A stretch of DNA of 64,000 bases from an uncultured Collinsella sp. (GTDB lineage Bacteria; Actinomycetota; Coriobacteriia; Coriobacteriales; Coriobacteriaceae). Every line of letters begins with the position of its first letter. Within the stretch, counting starts at the first letter, position 1. The notes below the pieces were generated by a model. It was not told the origin of the DNA, ran no database searches, and saw only the letters and a program-made list of their open reading frames with translations. The stretch covers positions 1 through 64,000 of the forward strand of contig CAUCQW010000007.1 in NCBI GenBank assembly GCA_958445065.1, given 5' to 3'. The translations under genes and the position numbers were made by a program. Below, in pieces: positions 32,673-41,838 of the stretch.

Positions 32673-33569
32673 TTACTTCTTTGGCACTTCGATGCGAACC
32701 GTGTTGGGAATGAGCTCCGTCGCGCAGGACCACCAGCCGTTTTGCAGGGCAGCGTCGGCAAGCCTTTCGGCCGTGGCGGCGGTGTCGCAAATGGCAAATG
32801 AGCAGGCACCCGATCCGCACACATCTACAGCAACGGTGCCGTCCTGTTTACGCAGCCAATCGAGAACCGTTTGAATCTGCGGCTCCATCTGTGCGGAAAT
32901 GACACCTAGGTTGTTATGGATGAGCGCATATGCCGTCTCGGCATCACCAGCATGCAAGGCAGAAGCTATCGCGCCGGGCTTGTCTGCAGGCACCGGAGCC
33001 TCGTCAAAACGTCGATAGGCTTCAATTGTTGAAACGCTTGCCTCGCGCGGCTTGACCAACACGACGGGCGTTGCGGGCAGCGCGGGATACTCAGTTGCCA
33101 GCACGTCTCCCCCACCTACGTAGAACGCAAGGCTCGCGTGCAAAAAGAACGGGACGTCAGCACCAATACCCCGCGCAATGTCGTCGAGCGCGGGGTCGGT
33201 GCGATCAATTCCCCAGAGCTCCGCCAAGGCGACAATGACCGCGGCCGCGTCCGTCGAGGGGCCGCCCAAGCCGGCGCACAATGGAATGCGCTTCTCAATC
33301 GTCACGCAGATGTTTGCCTCGCAACCATAATGCTCGGCCATAGCAACCGCAGCCCGATACGCCGTATTCTTTTGCATGGGAAAATCTGATGCCGGAACCG
33401 TCTGGACGGTCAGCGCCTGCGCCGGCGCGACCGTCACGGAATCGGAAAGACCGACGGCTGCCATCAGGGAATCGACCCTGTGGTAGCCGCGGTCATCGCG
33501 CTCGGTATGAACCCCCAGGTAGAGGTTAATCTTTGCCGGCGCGGAAAGAGTCAGGGACCGATCGGTCAC
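32673..33569 (-). CDS. ispE: 4-diphosphocytidyl-2-C-methyl-D-erythritol kinase
   Basis: 298 residues, a GHMP kinase of the MEP isoprenoid pathway acting between IspD and IspF. The N-terminal SAPAKINLYLGVHTERDDRG and the ATP-binding PLCAGLGGPSTDAAAVI are characteristic; the third motif is the weaker DVCGSGACSFAIC. It starts 3 bp after the veg stop. The veg-ispE pair is conserved in Bacillus, which supports both calls. Confidence 0.94.
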   Translation of the reverse strand: MTDRSLTLSAPAKINLYLGVHTERDDRGYHRVDSLMAAVGLSDSVTVAPAQALTVQTVPASDFPMQKNTAYRAAVAMAEHYGCEANICVTIEKRIPLCAGLGGPSTDAAAVIVALAELWGIDRTDPALDDIARGIGADVPFFLHASLAFYVGGGDVLATEYPALPATPVVLVKPREASVSTIEAYRRFDEAPVPADKPGAIASALHAGDAETAYALIHNNLGVISAQMEPQIQTVLDWLRKQDGTVAVDVCGSGACSFAICDTAATAERLADAALQNGWWSCATELIPNTVRIEVPKK

Positions 33570-33571
33570 CG

Positions 33572-33868
33572 TTAGTGCTCCTCGAGCTGATTGCCGAGCG
33601 GGGTAAAAATGTGCTCACCGCTCTCGGGGTCGAACAGCTCGACCTGCCCGGTGAGGACATCGATATACTGGTAGGACTGACGCGACTTGCGGCCGCGACG
33701 TTCGTCAACCTCGACGATAAAGACGGCGGGGTGGACGCTCTTGATGGTGCCCATGCGCTCGACGACGCGGGTGCGGCCCATGTTGGCCTTCACCTTGACG
33801 CGATCGCCCACCATATCGGTCAGCTTCTCGTGGATGTCGTCGACGTGATTGACTTCCATCTCTTCCAT
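33572..33868 (-). CDS. veg: Veg-family protein
   Basis: 98 residues from MEEMEVNHV (33868), chosen because GGAGG lies 8 nt upstream. The body has KLTDMVGDRVKVKANMGRTR and VERMGTIKSVHPAVFIVEVD, matching the small Veg (DUF1021) fold, and QSYQYIDVLTGQVELFD. In Bacillus Veg promotes biofilm formation and lies next to the ispE homologue, as here. Molecular function is unknown. Confidence 0.85.
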   Translation of the reverse strand: MEEMEVNHVDDIHEKLTDMVGDRVKVKANMGRTRVVERMGTIKSVHPAVFIVEVDERRGRKSRQSYQYIDVLTGQVELFDPESGEHIFTPLGNQLEEH

Positions 33869-34023
33869 GAACAGGGCCTCCAGAAGGTGCAATTCAAAAA
33901 GGGGATAATACCCCTAAGATAGACAAAACTCTAATACTATAGCACCCTGCTGTTGCCATACGCAAGTAGCTAAATAAGCCCCGTCCCAAATACGTACCAG
34001 ACGACAACCTCGCATGACCAGTT

Positions 34024-34051
34024 GTTACGCGGTTTGGTAAAACCGCGTAAC
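34024..34051 (-). repeat. Hairpin abutting the dtd stop, copy of the one at lysS
   Basis: GTTACGCGGTTT-GGTA-AAACCGCGTAAC lies immediately after the dtd stop (34052). The lysS 3' end carries the same hairpin with one changed base pair in the stem (C-G for T-A). It may act as a terminator. Confidence 0.75.
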
Positions 34052-34498
34052 CTAAAGGTTGTCGGTGTCCAAGACGATGGTGAATGGGCCGTCGTTGACC
34101 AGGTCGACCTTCATGTCGGCGCCAAAGATGCCGTGCGCCACGTGCTCAACGTCCTCGCGCACAAGCGTCAAGAAGTACTCGTAGAGCTCGTTGGCGACAT
34201 CGGGGGCGCCGGCATCCGTAAACGATGGGCGGCGGCCGTGGCGGCAGTCGGCAAATAGCGTGAACTGCGACACCACGAGTACCTCGCCGTCGACATCGGC
34301 CAGTGCCAAGTTGGTCTTGCCGTTCTCGTCCTCGTTGATGCGCAAGCCCCGGAGCTTGCCCCACAGCTTATCAGCCTCGGCGCGCGTGTCGCCGTGGCCC
34401 ACGCCCAGCAGCACTAGATAGCCGCGCCCAATTTTGCCCACGCACTCGCCGTCGACCGTCACGCCGGCGTTGAGTACGCGCTGCACCACCGCGCGCAC
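34052..34498 (-). CDS. dtd: D-aminoacyl-tRNA deacylase
   Basis: 148 residues. DTD removes D-amino acids wrongly loaded on tRNA. The catalytic [17 protein letters not shown] segment and the C-terminal [13 protein letters not shown] are present; the usual NSGPVT is NDGPFT here. It follows rdgB by 3 bp on the same strand, giving a small quality-control pair. Confidence 0.94.
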   Translation of the reverse strand: MRAVVQRVLNAGVTVDGECVGKIGRGYLVLLGVGHGDTRAEADKLWGKLRGLRINEDENGKTNLALADVDGEVLVVSQFTLFADCRHGRRPSFTDAGAPDVANELYEYFLTLVREDVEHVAHGIFGADMKVDLVNDGPFTIVLDTDNL

Positions 34499-34501
34499 GG
34501 C

Positions 34502-35143
34502 CTACTCCTCGCCCGTCAGTTTGGCGGACAGATGCTCGAGCGCGTGGAAACGATGGCTGATGGCGTTCTTCTCGTCCGCCGTCAGCTCGGCCATGGTCTT
34601 GCCCGGCGTGTCGACCGGCAGGAACAGCGGGTCGTAGCCAAAGCCGTGATCGCCGCGGCCCTCGTGTGCAATAGCGCCCTCGCAGGCGCCCTCACCATAG
34701 GTGACCAAACCGTCCGTGTCGATGAGCGCAACGACGCTTATAAAACGCGCGGTGCGATCCTCGTCTGCCACGCCTTCCAGGTTAACGAGCAGCTTGGCGT
34801 TGTTGGCGGCATCGTCGCCATGCACGCCCGCATAGCGCGCGCTATACACGCCCGGCTCGCCGTCCAGGGCATCAACGACCAAGCCCGAATCGTCGGCAAT
34901 GGCCATGAGCCCCGTCTCTTCGACGGCAGCCTGCGCCTTGATGATCGCGTTCTCCAAAAACGTTGTGCCGTTTTCCTCGGGGTCCTCAAAATCGCCCAGC
35001 TGACCGAGCGCCACAAAGCGTACCTCGGGCATGACCTTGCCCAAAATGGCCTCAATCTCGGTGAGCTTATGGGCGTTGCCGGTTGCCACGACGATAGTTG
35101 CAGCCGGGTCGAGAGTGTCGATGTCGATCTTCTCAAGTGCCAT
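34502..35143 (-). CDS. rdgB: XTP/dITP diphosphatase (RdgB/HAM1 family)
   Basis: 213 residues. It hydrolyses non-canonical purine nucleotides such as dITP and XTP. VVATGNAHKLTEIEAILG (about residue 18) is the nucleotide-binding start, then DDSGLVVDALDGEPGVYSAR with catalytic Asp residues, and the C-terminal GFGYDPLFLPVDTPGKTMAE and ISHRFHALEHL. It is followed by dtd in the same operon and preceded by rph. Confidence 0.94.
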   Translation of the reverse strand: MALEKIDIDTLDPAATIVVATGNAHKLTEIEAILGKVMPEVRFVALGQLGDFEDPEENGTTFLENAIIKAQAAVEETGLMAIADDSGLVVDALDGEPGVYSARYAGVHGDDAANNAKLLVNLEGVADEDRTARFISVVALIDTDGLVTYGEGACEGAIAHEGRGDHGFGYDPLFLPVDTPGKTMAELTADEKNAISHRFHALEHLSAKLTGEE

Positions 35144-35243
35144 AACTGGCCTCCTTGTCTCTATAGCAAGCTGCGTGAGGGGCGTTCGGGCACTTGGCCT
35201 CTCCCCTCTCAGGCAATCAGACCTTTCAACGCAGCATTTCCGC

Positions 35244-35286
35244 AGATAAAACCTACCAAAATAAACCTGTCCCTATTTGGCAGGTT
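35244..35286 (-). repeat. Hairpin element beginning at the rph stop codon
   Basis: On the minus strand the stop codon TAA of rph is followed at once by CCTGCCAAA, the core GGGACAGGTTTA, and TTTTGGTAGG, so that the ends pair. A nearly identical copy (about 40 of 43 bases) directly follows the Asp23-family gene at 62839-62888. Confidence 0.8.
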
Positions 35287-36010
35287 AGGCGATGGCTTGG
35301 CGCTGAAGCTCGATGAGCTCGGCGATACCCTTGTCGCCCAGGTCGAGCAGGGCGTTGAGGCGTTTGCGGTCGAAGGGCGCCTGCTCGCCGGTGCCCTGGA
35401 GCTCGATCATCTCACCGGTTTCGGTGGCGACGAGGTTCATGTCGACCTCGGCATGGCTGTCCTCGGAATAATCGAGGTCAAGCAGCGTATTGCCGTCGAC
35501 AACGCCCATGGAGATGGCAGCCACCTGGCCGGTAAGCGGGATGCGCTCGATCTTGCCTGCCTCGACCCACATGGCGAGGGCGTCGTGCAGCGCCACCCAG
35601 GCGCCGGTAATGCTTGCCGTACGTGTACCACCATCGGCCTGGATCACGTCGCAGTCGACGGTGACGGTGTACTCGCCGAGCGCCTTCATGTTGACGACGG
35701 TACGCAGGCTACGGCCAATGAGGCGCTCGATCTCCATGGAGCGGCCTTTGCGGTTGGCGTGCTCGCGCTTGCAGCGCTTGCCGGTCGATGCCGGTAGCAT
35801 GGCGTACTCCGCCGTTACCCAACCGGCCTTGGCGCCCTTGCGCCAGCCCGGCACGCCCTCCTCGATAGTAGCGGCGCACAGCACGCGCGTGTCGCCGAAC
35901 TCGGCCAAACACGAGCCGTGGGCGTGCTTCATGACGCCACGGGTGAGCTTAACGGGGCGCAGCTCATCGGCGGCGCGGCCGTTGGCGCGGTTGACCTGCA
36001 TGTACTCCAT
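35285..36010 (-). CDS. rph: Ribonuclease PH
   Basis: 241 residues, full length. The phosphate-dependent 3'-to-5' exoribonuclease trims tRNA 3' ends. [16 protein letters not shown] opens the protein, followed by [40 protein letters not shown] and the active-site segment [18 protein letters not shown]. It lies between murI and rdgB; the murI-rph-rdgB order is common. Confidence 0.96.
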   Translation of the reverse strand: MEYMQVNRANGRAADELRPVKLTRGVMKHAHGSCLAEFGDTRVLCAATIEEGVPGWRKGAKAGWVTAEYAMLPASTGKRCKREHANRKGRSMEIERLIGRSLRTVVNMKALGEYTVTVDCDVIQADGGTRTASITGAWVALHDALAMWVEAGKIERIPLTGQVAAISMGVVDGNTLLDLDYSEDSHAEVDMNLVATETGEMIELQGTGEQAPFDRKRLNALLDLGDKGIAELIELQRQAIA

Positions 36011-36065
36011 AGAAATATCCTTTCGGCAAAAGGTGAAAGTGAGCCTTTGGTCGGTGACCTTACAT

Positions 36066-36950
36066 CTATTTCAGCTCATCGATATCGATATGTTCTATGC
36101 TCTTGAGCGGCTGTCCAAAGATAAAGCTGCCCGCCACCGCAAACTCAGCAATGTTATCGGCCGTCGTGGCAAAACGATGCTGCGGCTCGGCGGCGTCGCC
36201 CGCCAGCTGCTCGCGGCGCGTGAGGATATCGGTCAGCTCGCGCGTGGTCTCCTCGGCGGAACTCACGACGCGCACCCCAGGCCCCAGCGCATGGCGGATA
36301 GGTCCCACCAACAGCGGAAAATGCGTGCAGCCGAGCACCACGGTATCGATACCGTGGTCGCGCAGCGGCTCAACCGTGGCGCCCACCAGCGCACGCACGG
36401 CAGGCGTATCGAAAATATCCTCGTTCTCAAGCCACTGTTCCTGCAGATGTGCACCCGAGGCGAGCTCGTGTTCGACAACCTCGACAAAGCTCGAGGCTGG
36501 ACAGCCGTATACATCGACGCCGGCATCTAGATCCTGAATGGCGCGCGTGTAGGCGCCCGAGCGAATGGTGAGGTTGGTGGCGAGCACGCCCACGCGACGC
36601 AAGCGGGTGCTGTTGATTGCCGCACGGGCACCCGGCGCGATCACGCCGATCACGGGAACGTCGAGCACCTGCTGGGCCAGACGCAAGGCCGCAGCGGTCG
36701 CCGTGTTGCAGGCGATGACCATAATCTTGACGTCGTGCTTCGACAGCCAACGGCCCGCCTGCAACGCAAACGAGCGCACCTCATCCTCGGTGCGGGTGCC
36801 GTAGGGGCAGCGCTTGGTGTCGCCAAAGTAGTAGACGGACTCGTGCGGCAGCGCCGTCGCAATCGCGCGCGCAACCGTCAGACCGCCCAAACCAGAATCG
36901 AACACGCCAATCGGGCGCGTGTCGCCTGCCGGATTCTCGATATCGGACAT
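36066..36950 (-). CDS. murI: Glutamate racemase
   Basis: 294 residues. MurI makes D-glutamate for peptidoglycan. [16 protein letters not shown] carries the first catalytic region, [16 protein letters not shown] holds the first catalytic Cys, and [17 protein letters not shown] the second. It heads a run murI-rph-rdgB-dtd, and murE lies about 1 kb upstream in the same direction. Confidence 0.95.
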   Translation of the reverse strand: MSDIENPAGDTRPIGVFDSGLGGLTVARAIATALPHESVYYFGDTKRCPYGTRTEDEVRSFALQAGRWLSKHDVKIMVIACNTATAAALRLAQQVLDVPVIGVIAPGARAAINSTRLRRVGVLATNLTIRSGAYTRAIQDLDAGVDVYGCPASSFVEVVEHELASGAHLQEQWLENEDIFDTPAVRALVGATVEPLRDHGIDTVVLGCTHFPLLVGPIRHALGPGVRVVSSAEETTRELTDILTRREQLAGDAAEPQHRFATTADNIAEFAVAGSFIFGQPLKSIEHIDIDELK

Positions 36951-37001
36951 TACCTCACCAGTCTCTCTCGAAAAGACATGTCCAAGTGCGGCGACGCCGC
37001 G

Positions 37002-37913
37002 CTACGAACGCGCCGCGACCAGCAGCTCTGCCGTCGCCGCCCAACCGTCGACAATTTTGCCGCGCGTAACGAAAGCGTTCTCGCAAGCAGCCAGGAACTC
37101 GGGCGCGCCGGCGCTCGTCAGGCCATTCTCGACCAAGCAGAACGTGCCCACGTGATCGGCCATGTAGAAGTCGGACTCGGAGTCGCCGAGCGCGAGTGTC
37201 TCCTCGCGCTCGATCCCCAGGTGCTCGCAGAAGCGCGCAATGGCGACGCCTTTGTTGAGGCCCGCGGGGTTGATATTGAATGCGCGACCGTCCTCGACGC
37301 GATCGAGCTCGAGCGTCGTCGGCTTGGACAGATGCGTCAGATGGCCGTTGCAAGCCCAGATCAGACCGCAGCCGGCCTCGTCCAGGATGGCCTGAACCTC
37401 ATTGTCGGGCACATCGCCGCGCATGCCGACGGTGACCTCACGGTACTTGTAGCCGGTCGACATGTCGTTGTGATACTCGATCTTGTGCGGCCAGCGGGCG
37501 AGGATCTTCTCGCACACGCCGGTCTGCTCGATCACCTGGTGCGGCGTGAGGCCGCAAGAGGGGTCGTAGGGCATGTCGCCGGTCAGATACTCCCAATCGT
37601 TGGCTTTGAGGTCGTACATGACCAGGCCGCCCATCTCGCCGATGTAGGAGTTGAGGCCGAGCACGCGCGCGTCCTCGTGGATCATGGTACGGTTGCGGCC
37701 CGAGGTGGGAACCACCTGAATACCAGCGCGAGCGAGCGCCACGACGGCCTCGACGAGTTTGGTCGAGGGGTTGCCGTCGTTGTCGCGTAGCACGCACGAG
37801 CCGGGTGCAAGCATCGTGGCATCCAGGTCGGTAAAGACGTACTTGACCTTGGCCAAGCGCTCGCGCATCTCGCCCGAAAGCTCGGCAACGGTCGGCAGGG
37901 TGTTGTGGGACAT
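37002..37913 (-). CDS. HAD-superfamily phosphatase (Cof type)
   Basis: 303 residues from MSHNTLPTV (37913), where GGAG lies 5 nt upstream. HAD motif I is VFTDLDATMLAPG (the second Asp position is followed by ATM instead of GTL), motif II is VVPTSGRNR, and motif IV is ALGDSESDFYMADHVG. A cap domain is inserted between motifs II and III, and KGVAIARFCEHLGI precedes motif IV. Such enzymes remove phosphate from sugar phosphates or cofactors such as FMN; the substrate is not evident. Confidence 0.85.
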   Translation of the reverse strand: MSHNTLPTVAELSGEMRERLAKVKYVFTDLDATMLAPGSCVLRDNDGNPSTKLVEAVVALARAGIQVVPTSGRNRTMIHEDARVLGLNSYIGEMGGLVMYDLKANDWEYLTGDMPYDPSCGLTPHQVIEQTGVCEKILARWPHKIEYHNDMSTGYKYREVTVGMRGDVPDNEVQAILDEAGCGLIWACNGHLTHLSKPTTLELDRVEDGRAFNINPAGLNKGVAIARFCEHLGIEREETLALGDSESDFYMADHVGTFCLVENGLTSAGAPEFLAACENAFVTRGKIVDGWAATAELLVAARS

Positions 37914-38020
37914 GGTTACTCCGTTTACGTAGAAGGGTTTGGACTTGGACGGCATGTTTTGATTGAGGGAACACGCTTATGGCGACAACGCACTCAGGGC
38001 GCCGCCGCCATCATGGTTCA

Positions 38021-39583
38021 TTAGTCAAACTGGGTAACATCGATCAGGCGATTGGCCAACGAAAGGTCGCTCTCGATGGGCACGAACTCGTCGCCCACGT
38101 GCATGAGCTCCTCGTCACCCTTTGCCAGCAGCAAGACAATGGTGGGGGCATCGGGGTTGACGTACTCCTCGCGCGCCGTCTTGAACGCCGCATGCACAGC
38201 GGCTTCGCGATCGAGGATGATCTTGTTCGGCGTATCGTCGGGAACATGTTCGGCAAGCTCGCGACAGACCTTCATCGGGTCCTCGTGAGCCGGGTCCTCG
38301 TTGGCAAAGATCATCAGGTCGGAATATGGTGCGGCCTCGCGCGGAAGCTGCTCGCGGCGCTCCTGCGCCTTGCCGCCGGCAGCGCCAAACACCGCAATGA
38401 CTGGACTAGCGGGAAACGCGCGCTTGACCGACGAGAAAAGCGAACGGAACGAAAGCTGGTTATGCGCATAGTCAACGACGCAGATCACGCGGCCGTCCTT
38501 CGACTCCACGACCTCCATACGGCCCGGCACACGCAGTTTGGAGAGGCCCTTCTTGATGGCATCGATACCGATGCCGATCTCGCGCGCAGCGGCGATAGCG
38601 ACCAGCGCGTTTTCCACGTTAAAGTCGCCCGCGATACCCAGCAGGACCTTCTCCCCCGCCTCGGGCTCGTCGGCGCTCATGCCGTGCAGGTTAAACTCGA
38701 TGTTAAAGCCGAGCATGCGGACATCGCTCGCCCACAGGCTTGCCTCGGGATGCTCAACGCCAACGGTCACCAAGCGCTCGGCCGTCGACGCTGCCCCCAG
38801 CACACGGTCAACCTCTTCGGTGCCCAGATTCACCACGGCGGTCTTTGCCTGGTCAAAGATCCTGAGTTTGCTCTCAAAATAATCCTCAAACGTGGGGTGT
38901 TCGATCGGCGAGATGTGGTCGCGGCCGATGTTGAGAAAGCACGCCACGTCAAACGGCAGATTCTCGACGCGTTGGTACTTGAGCGCCTGGCTCGAGACCT
39001 CCATGACCATGGACTGGCGACCGGACGTGCGGCAGTTGGCGATATGGCGCCAGACCTCGGGGGCCTCGGGCGTAGTATTGGTGCTCTCGTAGCACTCGAT
39101 ACCATCGTCGGTACTCACCGAGCCGATCATGCCGCAGGACTCGCCCGCCGCCTTGATGATGGACTGGAGCATAAAAGCGGCCGTGGTCTTTCCCTTGGTG
39201 CCGGTGATGCCCACGATCTTGACGTCGTGGTCGGGACGGTCGTAGACCTCCGGCGGCAACAGGGCCATGGCCGTGCGCACGCTGTCCACGACCAGCATCG
39301 CCGCGCCGTTCTCCTGCGCCAGCGGCTCCAGAGACTCGACCAGCGACTCCTCGCACACAAATGCGACGGCGCCCGCATCGAGCGCCATGCTCAAAAACGC
39401 GGGCTTAAAGGCAGCACCTTTGCAAAAGAACACGTCACCTGCCGAGACCGCGCGCGAATCAAACGAGCAGCCGGTCACGGCACGCTCGTCAACCTGCTCT
39501 GATGCGCGCAGCTCGCCGCACACATCGAGAAGCTTGGCAAGCGTATCGACCGTGGTCACGGTCGCGGAATCCGAATGGTGCAT
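38021..39583 (-). CDS. murE: MurE-type UDP-N-acetylmuramoyl-tripeptide synthetase
   Basis: 520 residues. Mur ligase layout: N-terminal UDP-binding domain (CSFDSRAVSAGDVFFCKG), ATP-binding GITGTKGKTTAAFMLQSI, and the central NIGRDHISPIEHPTFEDYF. The residue-selecting region reads FANEDPAHEDPMKVC instead of the DNPR motif of meso-diaminopimelate enzymes; it resembles L-lysine-adding MurE (DNPANDP type). The third residue of the stem peptide is therefore probably L-Lys or L-Orn. A terminator separates it from asnB upstream. Confidence 0.9.
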   Translation of the reverse strand: MHHSDSATVTTVDTLAKLLDVCGELRASEQVDERAVTGCSFDSRAVSAGDVFFCKGAAFKPAFLSMALDAGAVAFVCEESLVESLEPLAQENGAAMLVVDSVRTAMALLPPEVYDRPDHDVKIVGITGTKGKTTAAFMLQSIIKAAGESCGMIGSVSTDDGIECYESTNTTPEAPEVWRHIANCRTSGRQSMVMEVSSQALKYQRVENLPFDVACFLNIGRDHISPIEHPTFEDYFESKLRIFDQAKTAVVNLGTEEVDRVLGAASTAERLVTVGVEHPEASLWASDVRMLGFNIEFNLHGMSADEPEAGEKVLLGIAGDFNVENALVAIAAAREIGIGIDAIKKGLSKLRVPGRMEVVESKDGRVICVVDYAHNQLSFRSLFSSVKRAFPASPVIAVFGAAGGKAQERREQLPREAAPYSDLMIFANEDPAHEDPMKVCRELAEHVPDDTPNKIILDREAAVHAAFKTAREEYVNPDAPTIVLLLAKGDEELMHVGDEFVPIESDLSLANRLIDVTQFD

Positions 39584-39644
39584 CTTTCACCTTTCTCAGC
39601 CATTTGGCAGGGACGGTTTTATAGTAACTGAAACGCACCCACGC

Positions 39645-39669
39645 AAAAACGGCTCCCGGAGGAGCCGTT
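39645..39669 (-). terminator. Terminator of asnB
   Basis: Stem AACGGCTCC - TCCG - GGAGCCGTT followed by TTTGCG on the minus strand. Confidence 0.85.
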
Positions 39670-39694
39670 ACGCGCAGGCGTTCGTAAGCCGAGG

Positions 39695-41575
39695 CTAGGC
39701 AGCCTGAACAGCGGGCTGGTCCTCGTCGATAAAGAAGCGCTTGTACCACACCAGGAACACGAGCGGCGTATAGATCTTGCGCTGGAAATCGCCCTTGCCC
39801 GCAAAGTGCAGATCGAGCAGGTGCATGAGCTCGTCGGTATCGAAGAACTCGCTTGCCCACGGCGCGGTGAAGTACTCCTTGACATAGTCGTACCACTTTT
39901 GCTCACGCAGCCAGTAGACAATCGGCACCGGGAAGCCCACCTTGGGACGGGTGGCCCACTCATCGGGCAACGACTTGTTGGCAGCGTGGCGGAGTACCTG
40001 TTTGTTGCCGTTCTCGTTGATGCGGTAGCGGTCGGGAATGTGCTCGGCGAACTCCATGACTTTGCGGTCCAAGAAGGGCACGCGCAGCTCCAGCGAGTGC
40101 GCCATGCACATCTTGTCGGCCTTGAGCAGAATGTCGCCCGGGAGCCACATGTTCATGTCCAGGTACTGCTTCTTGACCAGCTCGGGCTGACCCTTCACGC
40201 GCGCATAGATGGGAGCGGCAAGCTCGAAGGCGCCATCGCCGGTGTTGTACTCGGGCTTGAGCACGCCGTCGACCTCGCGCTCCGGCCATACCAGAGCCTG
40301 TCCCAGGAACGACTTCTCGGGGATCTCGGCACCCTTGACCAGGAAGTTGTGGCCCTTGAAGTACGGCATGTGCAACGCCAGGTTTCCGAGCGCGCGACGG
40401 ATGGGCAGCGGCACCATCTTTTTGTACTTGCGAACCGGAACCGTGTCCTCGTAGTAGGCGTAGCCGCCAAAGAGCTCGTCGGCACCTTCGCCCGAAAGCA
40501 CGACGGTGACGTCCTTGCGGGCCATCTCGGCCAAGAACCACAGCGGCACGGAAGACAGGTTGGACTGCGGCTCGTCCATGTGATACTGGATGTCCTCGAG
40601 CGCACCGAAGAACTCGTCGGCGGTAATCATCTTGCGGACGTTCTCGACGCCGAGCTTATCGGAAAGCTCCTTGGCGTAGTTGGTCTCGTTGAAGTTCTTG
40701 TAGTCAAAGCCCACCGAGAAGGTCTTGTCGGGCATGAGGCAAGCGGCGATGTAGCTGGAGTCGACGCCACCGGAGAGGAACGACGCGACCTTGACGTCGG
40801 CGATGCGATGGGCCTCGACACTCTCGTGCACGACTTCGTCCAGCTCATCGACATACTCTTCGAACGGCTTCTCGACGGCAGAGTAATCGCAATCCCAGTA
40901 GCGCTCGATGTTCATCTTGCCGGTCGGGATATCGACGGTAAAGTAGTGCGCCGGCGGCAGCTTGTAGACACCCTCGAAGAAGGTCTCCTCGGTTGCCGAA
41001 TACTGCAGCGTCATGTACGGACGCAGGGCCTTTTTGTTGACCGCCTTGTGGAAGTGCGGGTAGTCCAGGAAGCTCTTGATCTCGGAACCAAAGAGCACGC
41101 CCGGAGCGCCGTCGCCCGCATCGGCCATGGGATAGTAGTAGAGCGGCTTGATGCCAAAGATGTCGCGGGCGCCAAAAAGCTTGTTCTTCTTTTTGTCCCA
41201 TATGACGAAGGCGTACATACCGCGCAGGCGATCGAGAACGGCCTCGCCCCACTCCTCGTAGCCGTGCAGGAGGCTCTCGGTGTCGGCGCCGCAGTGGAAC
41301 TTGTAGCCCTTGGCCTCGAGCTCAGAACGGAGTTCTTGGAAGTTGTAGATCTCGCCGTTGAAGACAATGACGACGCTACCGTCCTCGTTGGCCATGGGTT
41401 GGGCGCCAGCCTCGGTCAGGTCGAGGATCGACAGGCGGCGGAAGCCGAGGGCAACGCGGCCGTCGATAAACTGACCGCCCATGTCGGGACCGCGATGGAC
41501 GATGCGGTCCATCATCTTGGTGAGCACCTCGGATTGGTTATCCGTCCCACCGACAAAACCGACAAAACCGCACAT
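39695..41575 (-). CDS. asnB: Asparagine synthetase, glutamine-hydrolysing
   Basis: 626 residues. Cys2 (MCGFVGFVGG) is the nucleophile of the N-terminal glutaminase, with IVFNGEIYNFQELR and HCGADTESLLHGYEEWG. The C-terminal synthetase carries the pyrophosphate loop SFLSGGVDSSYIAACLM and VLSGEGADELFGGYAYYE. It converts aspartate and glutamine to asparagine and glutamate. It is a single gene. Confidence 0.96.
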   Translation of the reverse strand: MCGFVGFVGGTDNQSEVLTKMMDRIVHRGPDMGGQFIDGRVALGFRRLSILDLTEAGAQPMANEDGSVVIVFNGEIYNFQELRSELEAKGYKFHCGADTESLLHGYEEWGEAVLDRLRGMYAFVIWDKKKNKLFGARDIFGIKPLYYYPMADAGDGAPGVLFGSEIKSFLDYPHFHKAVNKKALRPYMTLQYSATEETFFEGVYKLPPAHYFTVDIPTGKMNIERYWDCDYSAVEKPFEEYVDELDEVVHESVEAHRIADVKVASFLSGGVDSSYIAACLMPDKTFSVGFDYKNFNETNYAKELSDKLGVENVRKMITADEFFGALEDIQYHMDEPQSNLSSVPLWFLAEMARKDVTVVLSGEGADELFGGYAYYEDTVPVRKYKKMVPLPIRRALGNLALHMPYFKGHNFLVKGAEIPEKSFLGQALVWPEREVDGVLKPEYNTGDGAFELAAPIYARVKGQPELVKKQYLDMNMWLPGDILLKADKMCMAHSLELRVPFLDRKVMEFAEHIPDRYRINENGNKQVLRHAANKSLPDEWATRPKVGFPVPIVYWLREQKWYDYVKEYFTAPWASEFFDTDELMHLLDLHFAGKGDFQRKIYTPLVFLVWYKRFFIDEDQPAVQAA

Positions 41576-41744
41576 ATACTATCCCCTCTGCTGTTGCTGG
41601 GCATCAAATCGAATCAGTAGCTTTTGAGTATACCCGAGGGCGTAAAGAGGGGCGGAATGTTCAGGCAATCTCAACTGAATCAGCTCCGCTGTGACACGCG
41701 CCAGTTACCTTTAATGGATATGAGGTGAATGAGGCGATTGTTTT

Positions 41745-41752
41745 GCTATACT
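41745..41752 (+). promoter_or_regulatory. Extended -10 promoter of tRNA-Val
   Basis: GCTATACT (extended TGC-TATACT, 41744-41752) lies 10 bp before the mature tRNA 5' end. No good -35 box is visible. Confidence 0.5.
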
Positions 41753-41762
41753 CTCTCCGCAC

Positions 41763-41838
41763 GGGCGATTGGCGCAACGGTTAGCGCAGGTGCTTTACAC
41801 GCACAAGGCTGGGGGTTCGAATCCCTCATCGCCCACCA
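41763..41838 (+). tRNA. tRNA-Val (TAC anticodon)
   Basis: Cloverleaf on the plus strand: acceptor GGGCGAT pairing with ATCGCCC, anticodon loop TTTACAC, T-arm GGGGTTCGAATCCC, and encoded CCA. A G-A mismatch closes the anticodon stem. It is followed by a strong terminator and then by an array of partial copies of its own 3' end. Confidence 0.95.
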
